In this document: piece after piece, positions 34,918-41,462 of the stretch | Layout: every line of letters begins with the position of its first letter | How positions within the stretch are numbered: the first letter of the stretch is position 1 | From: Hyphomicrobiales bacterium | GTDB lineage: Bacteria; Pseudomonadota; Alphaproteobacteria; Rhizobiales; Rhizobiaceae | DNA: 41,462 nt | Assembly: GCA_900472625.1 (NCBI GenBank) | Contig: UCIT01000031.1 | Coordinates: 1-41,462 of the forward strand | Direction: 5' to 3' | Translations under genes and position numbers: made by a program | The notes under the pieces: model-generated | The model's database searches: none | Told to the model about the DNA's origin: nothing | What the model saw: only the letters and a program-made list of their open reading frames with translations

Positions 34918-36675
34918 ATGATGCGTCCGAAGACTCCTTTGACCGGCACGAAACGAAGAAATGTCGAAAAGCTGACGCAACGATTCAGGGGGATTTTCTT
35001 CTTCCTCTTTCTTGCCTCGGGGATCATCAACATTCTGGCCCTTACCGGGTCTTTCTACATGCTGCAGATCTACGATCGCGCTCTGACCAGTGGTAGTGTG
35101 CCGACATTGCTTGGTCTTTCCGCCCTGGCGATCGGTCTTTATCTGTTCCAGGGTTTCTTTGACGTCATTCGCTCGCAGGTGCTGGTGCGAGTGGGCGCGC
35201 GTCTTGACGCAAAGATCGCACCGATGGCACATCAGGTCGCCATCGATATGCCGCGCTTCGGTTTCTCGACCGCCGAGGCGCTCGAGCGGGGTAGGGATGT
35301 AGACACGGTCAGAGGGTTCCTGGGTAGCCAAGGCCCGTTGGCCTTCTTCGATTTGCCCTGGATGCCGCTTTACGTCGTCTTCGTCTACATGTTGCATCCC
35401 TATCTCGGGGCGCTGACCTTCGGCGGGGCTTTCGTTCTATCAATCCTGACCATCGTAACGGAATTGATGACACGTAGGTGGGCCGCGGCAACGCATAAGT
35501 CCGGCATTGATCGCAATGCCATCGCGGAATCCAACACGCGTAATGCCGAAGTGCTGAAGGCCATGGGGTTCGCCGATCGCGCGGTAAAGCGTTTCAATCG
35601 TGCGAACCAGGAGCATCTTGCCCTGCAGACTCGTACGAACGACATCAGTGGCACCTTCGGTGCGGTGTCTCGCGTCCTCCGTATGATCTTGCAATCCGCG
35701 GTCCTGGGGCTCGGGGCTTGGCTCACGATCATCGGAGAGCTTTCGGCAGGCGCCATCATCGCGGCCTCCGTTGCTTCGGCCCGCGCTCTTGCTCCTGTCG
35801 ACCTTGCGGTGGGCAATTGGAAAAGCTTCGTGGCGGCCCGAACGGCATTTGCGAGGCTGAAGGAAACCGTTGTCGCGCTCGCGGGTGCGGAGCCGCTAAT
35901 GGGACTTCCGGCGCCAAAGAAGAGCCTGAAGGTAGAGAAGCTAACCGTGGCGGCGCCTGGTTCCGGACGTATTCTCCTCAGCGACGTCAGTTTCGAAATC
36001 GCTGCCGGGCAGGCGCTCGGGATCATCGGATCAAGCGGAGGAGGCAAGACGACGCTTGCCCGCGCCTTGACGGGTATCTGGCCCCCGTTGCGCGGTAGCG
36101 TTCGGTTGGACGACGCGGAGCTAACCCAGTGGGCGGATAGCATCATTGGGCAACATATTGGCTACTTGCCGCAGGACGTGGCGTTGCTCGACGCCTCGGT
36201 TGAAGAAAACATCTCAAGGCTCGAACAGCAAAGTGACGCCAGGGCCATCGTCGAGGCGGCGCAAACCACCGGAGTCCACGAGATGATCGTCCGTTTGCCC
36301 GAAGGCTATAGGACGGCGCTCGGACCACAGGGTGCATCGCTATCTGCTGGCCAACGACAACGGATCGCGCTCGCCCGCGCGCTCTACCGGAACCCGTTTG
36401 TGGTTGTGATGGACGAGCCTAACTCGAATCTCGACGGCGAAGGAGAATCAGCTCTAACGGAGGCGATCCACGCAATAAAGGCGCGGCAAGGTATCGCGAT
36501 CGTCATCGCTCATCGACCAAGTGCTCTAACCGCGGTCGATCTCATCGCTGTCGTACAAAACGGCAAGATGATCGCCTTTGGACCGAAGCATGAAATCCTG
36601 AAACCGGCCGCGGTTGGAGATGCCAATGGCAGATCCCCGGTAACTGCGCGCATGACATCAAGGGTGTCGGAATGA
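34918..36675 (+). CDS. Type I secretion ABC transporter (PrtD/PrsD family)
   Basis: Inner-membrane exporter ATPase of 585 residues. The membrane domain (~25-300) has about six helices, starting with GIFFFLFLASGIINILALTG. The nucleotide-binding domain (~335-560) has Walker A GSSGGGKT (371-378), signature LSAGQRQRIALARAL, Walker B VVVMDEPNSNLD and H-loop IAHRPS. There is no N-terminal C39 peptidase-like domain, as in PrtD, so substrates with C-terminal RTX-type signals fit. Two adjacent ATGs (34918, 34921) are possible, with AGGA about 9 bases upstream. Its stop overlaps the next RTX gene's start. The outer-membrane TolC-like partner is not in this window. Confidence 0.93.
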   Translation: MMRPKTPLTGTKRRNVEKLTQRFRGIFFFLFLASGIINILALTGSFYMLQIYDRALTSGSVPTLLGLSALAIGLYLFQGFFDVIRSQVLVRVGARLDAKIAPMAHQVAIDMPRFGFSTAEALERGRDVDTVRGFLGSQGPLAFFDLPWMPLYVVFVYMLHPYLGALTFGGAFVLSILTIVTELMTRRWAAATHKSGIDRNAIAESNTRNAEVLKAMGFADRAVKRFNRANQEHLALQTRTNDISGTFGAVSRVLRMILQSAVLGLGAWLTIIGELSAGAIIAASVASARALAPVDLAVGNWKSFVAARTAFARLKETVVALAGAEPLMGLPAPKKSLKVEKLTVAAPGSGRILLSDVSFEIAAGQALGIIGSSGGGKTTLARALTGIWPPLRGSVRLDDAELTQWADSIIGQHIGYLPQDVALLDASVEENISRLEQQSDARAIVEAAQTTGVHEMIVRLPEGYRTALGPQGASLSAGQRQRIALARALYRNPFVVVMDEPNSNLDGEGESALTEAIHAIKARQGIAIVIAHRPSALTAVDLIAVVQNGKMIAFGPKHEILKPAAVGDANGRSPVTARMTSRVSE

Positions 36676-38915
36676 TTGAGGCAAAGGGAACAAAGTCTGC
36701 CAAGGAAGACGATCCTCGGGCAAGATATATCCTCAAGAGCGAGGACGTTCGGTCGAAGGCGCCGGCATTGGTGACCGCGATGCTGACAGGTTTCGCGCTC
36801 TATCTGAAGAGCGCGTTGTCCAGCAGCGCGGCCGATGCGAGCCGGAACGAGCCGCCACCAGAGCAGGAGCCACCGAGCCCGCAGCACACATCCTCCACGC
36901 AAGGGACCAGTTCCTTCAGGTTGGTGGAGGGCGGACTTGAAGGACGTCCGCGAGAACGGACCTCCAGCGACAGGCAAGACGGCCACCGTTTCAACGACGA
37001 CCCCGAGACCATCGACTGGCCGCCATTCATGTTTCAGCGGGTCGATCTGGGTACGCCGGTGTTGCAGCGGATACAAACCATGCGCGCGTTCTCCCTCCGC
37101 GCGTCCAATGACAACGGAACCTACAGCGCATCGGGAAATAGCTCGCGGCCCACCGTGCCACGAGACGATGTGGACAGTGATGAAATCGAAGCCGAAGACG
37201 TCGAGATCGACGAGGATGACGCCACCCCGCCCAATCGGGCACCGCGGGTATCTGGTCCTGTAACGCTCCTGGACGTGTCGGGCTGTGCCGCAGTTCTCAT
37301 CGGTTTGTCGGATTTTCTGCGCGAAGCCTCGGATCCTGACGGTGACGTGTTGCAGGTTTCAAATGTCCTGGTGTCGTCAGGAACTATCGTCAAAATCGCT
37401 ACAGGATGGCTGTTCGATTGGACCGAACTTGGCGCTGTGACGGTGAATTATACTATCTCAGACGGAGAGTTTTCGATCAATCAGACGGCACATTTCAACG
37501 TTGTCAAAGCGCCGCCGATAGTCGGCACCGCTGCCGAAGATGTTCTGTTGGGTACGGATTGCGGAGACACGATCGACGCCATGCTTGGCGACGATAGCAT
37601 CGATGCACGCGGCGGTGCGGATACTGTCCATGCTGGCGGAGGAAACGACAATATCGTGGCTGGCGCTGGTGACGATGTGATCTTCGCCGGTTTGGGGAAC
37701 GATATCGTGTTCGGTGGCGCGGGAAACGATCAAATCTACGGCGGCGCCGGTCGTGATCGTATCTGGGGTGATGAGGGCAACGACATCGTATTCGGCGAAG
37801 AAGACGACGATTTCATCAGCGGTGGCGCGGGCAATGATCTGCTGTTCGGAAACGACGGTGACGATTTGATTGCCGGTGACGCGGGCGACGATGTGCTTGA
37901 TGGCGGGGCAGGACGCGACGCTCTTTCCGGCGGAGAGGGCAATGACACCATAATGGGGCAGGAGGGTAGTGATACGCTTTCGGGCGACAGCGGAAAAGAT
38001 GTCCTTGCAGGCGGCGCGGGCACGGATATTGTTACGGGGGGCGCTGGCGCCGACATGGTGATTGGAGATCTGGACCGGTCTGACGACCGCTACGATGGCG
38101 GCGAAGGCGTCGATGAACTCGATTATTCCACGGCGCTGTTGTCAATCGTTGTGGACCTTGTCGAGTCCGTCGCCAGCGGCGACGAAATCGGCTCAGACAC
38201 GGTTGCCGGCTTTGAGGTCGTCAGACTGGGGAGTGGTGACGACACGGTTATCGGCTCGGATCGCGGGGAGACGATTCTTGTCGGCGCTGGCGACGACATC
38301 GTTCACGACGGGGATGGCGATGACATTGTTTTCTGCGGCGCCGGTGATGATGTCGTCATTGCTGCAAACGACCACGCAAATGATCGGTACGACGGGCAGT
38401 CTGGATTGGACACCGTTGATTACTCTCAGGCGGCACACGGCATATATGTGGACTTTTCGAGCGGCATAGCGACAGGCCTGGACATCGGTAGGGATGTTCT
38501 CGATAGCATTGAGCACGTCGTTGGCAGCGGGCAAGGAGATGTTTTCACCGTTGGCCTTTCGGCGACCGTGCTTCATGGCGGTGCTGGCGATGACATCTTC
38601 CAATTCACGTTGCCGATCGGTTCGTCCAGCAGCGAAATGGTCCATCATATTTTGGACTTCATGGTCGGAGACCGGATCGAGACCTCAAGCTATCGCATCT
38701 TCGAACAGATCGCCGATGATCTCGAGAGCCATTTCGAGGCCGTTTACGGGGATACGGGCGATGACGATGGCCTTCCGATCAGGGTGCGTCACGAAGGCAC
38801 GCACGAACTCAGCCAGACGTTGATCGAAATCGATACTGACAACAACAATTCATATGAGATGACAATCAATCTGAGCGGACACCACATGCTTGTGGTCATC
38901 GACGCGGCAGCTTAA
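36672..38915 (+). CDS. Second RTX calcium-binding protein, embedded in secretion operon
   Basis: A 747-residue protein starting at an ATGA overlap with the exporter stop. The N terminus (1-30) is charged, then comes a hydrophobic stretch ALVTAMLTGFALYLKSAL (~31-49) that may be a membrane helix. A proline/serine-rich disordered region (~52-150) and acidic stretch (~160-185) follow, then a cadherin/Ig-like domain (~190-280). RTX nonapeptides are at ~285-470 (about 20 repeats, GGAGNDLLFG type) and ~517-577, with a C-terminal part ~620-747 rich in acidic residues. No catalytic motif was recognised. Its place between exporter and fusion protein suggests a cosecreted or surface-held accessory to the peroxidase; this is inference. 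Confidence 0.88.
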   Translation: MIEAKGTKSAKEDDPRARYILKSEDVRSKAPALVTAMLTGFALYLKSALSSSAADASRNEPPPEQEPPSPQHTSSTQGTSSFRLVEGGLEGRPRERTSSDRQDGHRFNDDPETIDWPPFMFQRVDLGTPVLQRIQTMRAFSLRASNDNGTYSASGNSSRPTVPRDDVDSDEIEAEDVEIDEDDATPPNRAPRVSGPVTLLDVSGCAAVLIGLSDFLREASDPDGDVLQVSNVLVSSGTIVKIATGWLFDWTELGAVTVNYTISDGEFSINQTAHFNVVKAPPIVGTAAEDVLLGTDCGDTIDAMLGDDSIDARGGADTVHAGGGNDNIVAGAGDDVIFAGLGNDIVFGGAGNDQIYGGAGRDRIWGDEGNDIVFGEEDDDFISGGAGNDLLFGNDGDDLIAGDAGDDVLDGGAGRDALSGGEGNDTIMGQEGSDTLSGDSGKDVLAGGAGTDIVTGGAGADMVIGDLDRSDDRYDGGEGVDELDYSTALLSIVVDLVESVASGDEIGSDTVAGFEVVRLGSGDDTVIGSDRGETILVGAGDDIVHDGDGDDIVFCGAGDDVVIAANDHANDRYDGQSGLDTVDYSQAAHGIYVDFSSGIATGLDIGRDVLDSIEHVVGSGQGDVFTVGLSATVLHGGAGDDIFQFTLPIGSSSSEMVHHILDFMVGDRIETSSYRIFEQIADDLESHFEAVYGDTGDDDGLPIRVRHEGTHELSQTLIEIDTDNNNSYEMTINLSGHHMLVVIDAAA

Positions 38916-38931
38916 CCCGGAGGCAATGCGC

Positions 38932-40257
38932 ATGTCAGACCGACCGATCGCCGAGCCAAGGGACGAGGATGGAGATACGGCGTTCCCGGTGACCCTAAGG
39001 GTCATTGCCGGAGCTGTGCTTGGCGTATTGTTATTTGCGGGTGCTGGCGGGTGGGCAGCCACGACGCAGCTTACCGGCGCTATCATCGCCTCTGGGATGG
39101 TCAAAGTCGATCAGAACCTCAAGGCGATTCAGCACCGCGACGGTGGCATTGTCAGCGAGATTGCCGTGAGAGAGGGCGACTTCGTAAACGAAGGGCAGAT
39201 CATGTTCCGACTTGATGATGCCGAGACGCGCGCTGAACTATCGATCGTGAAGCATCAGCTCGTCGAACTCCTGGCGCGGCAAAGTCGCCTCGTTGCAGAG
39301 CGCGACAACCTGTTGAAAATCGACTTTGGTTCCGGTCAGCGCGACCTTCTAAGTGCCAACCCTGCCGCATTCATCGGCGAGACGCGCCTCTTCGTTGGAA
39401 ATCTTCAAAACAGGGAAAGCCAGAAGCAGCAGCTAAAACTTGGCATTGCACAGCTTGAGGAGGAGATAAATGGATTGTCTGCGCAACGTGATGCAAAACT
39501 GGATGAACTCGTTTTGGTCGAGTTTGAGCACAAGAAGATAAAGGGGCTCACCGATAAAAAGCTGATGGAGACGTCTCGCAAGTACGTCATCGATCGCGAG
39601 ATGGCCAAGCTGAAGGGGGAGGGGAGCGAGATTTACGCAAGCATCGCACGAGCGAAAGCTCGGATGAGCGAGATCGGACTACAGATCATCGCAATTGATG
39701 AGGCGGCACGAACCGAGGCGCAACGCGAGTTAAGCACGGTCGACCCGAAAATCTCTGAGCTGAAAGAGAAGAAGGTAGCGATCGAAGATCGCCTGCGGAG
39801 AACCGACATCCGGGCGCCTCTTACCGGAACCATCAACGAACTTTTCATTCATACGATCGGCGGTGTCATCACGCCTGCGGAAAAGCTGGCAACGATTGTT
39901 CCTGCGCGAGCCGCGTTGAAGATACAAGCGAAGCTGTCACCGACCGACATTGATCAGGTCTTCTACGGTCAACCAGCGCGTATGCGCTTCTCGGCATTCA
40001 ATCAACGGACCACCCCCGAGCTTTTCGGGAAAATCGCATACGTGTCGCCTGCTACGAGCAGCGATCCGACGTCGGGCGATGTCTATTATTTAGCAGATGT
40101 GACTGTATCGGACGATGAGCTGGCAAAGCTGGGGGGGAACAGCCTTCTTCCGGGCATGCCGGTTGAGGTTTTTATCTCCACGGAGGAGAGAACGGCGTTT
40201 TCATTCTTGGCCAAGCCATTGGCCGATCAGTTCAGCCGCGCGTTCAAAGAGCAGTAG
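38932..40257 (+). CDS. Type I secretion membrane-fusion protein (HlyD/PrtE/PrsE family)
   Basis: Periplasmic adaptor of 441 residues linking the exporter ATPase to a TolC-type channel. A short cytoplasmic N terminus (1-20) is followed by one membrane segment (~21-45, VIAGAVLGVLLFAGAGGWAA), the first lipoyl half (NLKAIQHRDGGIVSEIAVREGD, motif positions ~60-82), a long coiled coil (~100-290), the second lipoyl half (RLRRTDIRAPLTGTI), and a beta-barrel with the HlyD C-terminal signature near residues ~370-410. The start at 38932 has GGAGG 8 bases upstream; the ATG at 38926 is too close to it. It is last in the exporter-RTX-fusion operon, starting 16 bases after the RTX stop. Confidence 0.93.
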   Translation: MSDRPIAEPRDEDGDTAFPVTLRVIAGAVLGVLLFAGAGGWAATTQLTGAIIASGMVKVDQNLKAIQHRDGGIVSEIAVREGDFVNEGQIMFRLDDAETRAELSIVKHQLVELLARQSRLVAERDNLLKIDFGSGQRDLLSANPAAFIGETRLFVGNLQNRESQKQQLKLGIAQLEEEINGLSAQRDAKLDELVLVEFEHKKIKGLTDKKLMETSRKYVIDREMAKLKGEGSEIYASIARAKARMSEIGLQIIAIDEAARTEAQRELSTVDPKISELKEKKVAIEDRLRRTDIRAPLTGTINELFIHTIGGVITPAEKLATIVPARAALKIQAKLSPTDIDQVFYGQPARMRFSAFNQRTTPELFGKIAYVSPATSSDPTSGDVYYLADVTVSDDELAKLGGNSLLPGMPVEVFISTEERTAFSFLAKPLADQFSRAFKEQ

Positions 40258-40488
40258 GCAGCGCCGACGAACCGACTTCTAAGGAGCGATCGCCTCAAAT
40301 CATCGCTGTTGTTGATGAAACGTCACGCTGTTCTGTTTCCGTCGCGCGGGTCTTCCCGCTCCGTTGCCTTGCACGCAAAAGTTAGTAAAATTGAATAATG
40401 CCACTCGTATTGCGAACGGCGATGCGTTGAATGCGATATGGAAGTGGCGGAGGACCGCTGCCGGCGATCGTCGTAGCTATTATCGCAA
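40258..40488. other. Intergenic region between fusion-protein gene and folD
   Basis: A 231-base convergent gap without genes. A short GCGGG-TCTT-CCCGC hairpin (40346-40359) lies 90 bases after the fusion-protein stop and could be a weak terminator; no U-run follows. An 8-bp palindrome GCGATCGC sits at 40286-40293. Nothing else was seen. Confidence 0.5.
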
Positions 40489-41412
40489 CTACAGTTTCAG
40501 CGTTGTATAGGACGGCGTTGCTGTTGCGCCTCCGACGGCGATAGACGCGGCTCTCACAGTATTGGCCATCAGCATGGCGATGGTCATCGGGCCGACCCCA
40601 CCCGGAACCGGGGTGATGACGCTGGCAACTTCAGACGCTTCCGCAAAGGCGACATCGCCGACGAGGCGGGTCTTGCCTTCACCCTTTTCGGGGGCTGCGA
40701 TGCGGTTGATGCCGACGTCGATAACCGTGGCGCCCGGCTTGACCCAATCGGCCTTGACCATCTCGGGACGACCGACAGCGGCGACCAGAATGTCAGCGTT
40801 GCGGCAGACGGCGGCCAGATCCTTTGTCCGCGAGTGCGCGATGGTGACCGTTGCGTTGGCATTGAGCAAGAGCTGCGCCATCGGCTTTCCGAACAGGTTG
40901 GAGCGGCCGATCACCACGGCGTTGAGACCGGAGAGGTCCTCACCATGGGTGCGGCGGACGAAGACCATGGCGCCGGCCGGTGTGCAGGAGACCAGACCGG
41001 TTTCGAGATCGCCGATCGCCAGCTTGCCGGCGTTGATGACGTGGAGACCATCGACATCCTTTTCCGGCAGGATCGACTGGATGATCGCTTCGGAGATCAG
41101 GTGCTTGGGCAGCGGCAGCTGCACGAGGATGCCGTGGATGGATGGATCGGCGTTAAGCGAGGCGACGAGAGCGGCCAGCTCTTCCTGGTTTGTCTCGAGC
41201 GGCAGCGTGTGCTGGATGGACTTGAAGCCGCACTCCTTGGCCATCTTGCTCTTGGAGCCGACATAGGCGTGACTTGCCGGATCGTCGCCGACGATGATGA
41301 CGGCCAGACCCGTCTGAACGCCGCTTTGCTTTTGCAGCGAAACCGTTGCCGCCTTCACCGTGTCGATCACCGAAGCCGCAACCTGTTTGCCATCGATTAC
41401 TGTCGCCATCAT
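40489..41412 (-). CDS. folD: Methylenetetrahydrofolate dehydrogenase/cyclohydrolase FolD
   Basis: Bifunctional cytoplasmic enzyme of one-carbon metabolism that oxidises 5,10-methylene-THF and hydrolyses methenyl-THF to 10-formyl-THF with NADP. The 307 residues contain the catalytic YVGSKSKMAKECGF lysine motif (~50-63), ILVQLPLP (~96), VIGRSNLFGKPMAQLLL (~168) and PVPGGVGPMTIAML (~270). Two ATGs (41412, 41409) are adjacent. The first ATG directly follows the TGA of the upstream gene, suggesting coupling. It is a housekeeping gene, unrelated to the neighbouring secretion operon. Confidence 0.97.
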   Translation of the reverse strand: MMATVIDGKQVAASVIDTVKAATVSLQKQSGVQTGLAVIIVGDDPASHAYVGSKSKMAKECGFKSIQHTLPLETNQEELAALVASLNADPSIHGILVQLPLPKHLISEAIIQSILPEKDVDGLHVINAGKLAIGDLETGLVSCTPAGAMVFVRRTHGEDLSGLNAVVIGRSNLFGKPMAQLLLNANATVTIAHSRTKDLAAVCRNADILVAAVGRPEMVKADWVKPGATVIDVGINRIAAPEKGEGKTRLVGDVAFAEASEVASVITPVPGGVGPMTIAMLMANTVRAASIAVGGATATPSYTTLKL

Positions 41413-41462
41413 TCAGCCCATGCGCTCCGAGGCATAGCTGCCAGGGCTGGCCGGGAAGACCA
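41413..41462 (-). CDS. C-terminal end of an unidentified gene (partial)
   Basis: On the minus strand a frame enters from the window edge, reads VFPASPGSYASERMG and stops at 41413-41415, immediately before folD. The abutting stop and start suggest a shared transcript. Too little is present to name a product, and the frame itself is judged only by its position. Confidence 0.4.
   Translation of the reverse strand, partial: VFPASPGSYASERMG

Noticed and set aside
40346..40359. GCGGG/CCCGC hairpin as rho-independent terminator of the secretion operon.
   Set aside because: Only 5 bp with no U-run and ~90 bases after the stop; mentioned only as a weak possibility.

Overview
The window looks like chromosome of a Rhizobiaceae-type alphaproteobacterium (Rhizobium, Agrobacterium or Ensifer relatives). 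The grounds are high GC, a NasS/NasT-controlled nrt-nir cluster, FrcA-like single-domain sugar ABC ATPases, many ATGA-overlapped operons, and a PrsD/PrsE-style type I secretion cassette. I worked by reading only, with no database searches. No tRNA, rRNA, CRISPR array or insertion sequence was seen. The first ~66 bases are low-complexity G/C and are probably a contig-end artefact.

Region 1 (88-8241, all minus strand): assimilatory nitrate/nitrite genes in transcription order nasT, nasS, then nrtA-nrtB-nrtC-nirB-nirD. The 360-base gap between nasS and nrtA holds stacked control: two NtrC-like dyads, a near-perfect sigma-54 -24/-12 promoter, and a leader with an ANTAR-type hexaloop hairpin followed by a T-run. 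This fits nitrogen-limitation control of initiation plus nitrate control (NasS/NasT) of antitermination.

Region 2 (8416-14506): a small sugar/uronate-type locus. A substrate-binding protein and a ThuA-domain protein are on the minus strand, divergent from lacI-family regulator, DUF2264 protein and 2-hydroxyacid dehydrogenase, which overlap by ATGA. No permease or ATPase accompanies the binding protein.

Region 3 (14507-17287): a scarred region. It holds a deleted glycerol-dehydrogenase pseudogene, a frameshifted fucU (L-fucose mutarotase), an intact fuconolactonase-type amidohydrolase, a fused remnant of an aldehyde dehydrogenase start with a binding-protein end, and a small ABM-domain protein.

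Region 4 (17516-24747): a GntR regulator divergent from an aldehyde dehydrogenase, followed by a complete one-permease sugar ABC transporter and kduI-kduD-kdgF. This is a pathway for unsaturated uronates from pectin-like polymers.

Region 5 (25235-40257): the most distinctive region. A NarL-type response regulator and a sensor kinase converge with overlapping stops. They lie next to a 2,425-residue secreted protein that joins an animal-type haem peroxidase to RTX calcium-binding repeats (MopA-like). Its type I secretion ABC transporter and membrane-fusion protein follow, with a second RTX protein gene wedged between them. A sigma-54-like promoter precedes the peroxidase gene, and a perfect 20-bp dyad overlaps the promoter of the regulator gene. 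The cassette reads as a regulated extracellular oxidative system; its role (for example Mn(II) oxidation or surface chemistry) is inference.

Region 6 (40489-41462): folD on the minus strand, preceded by the tail of an unidentified gene.
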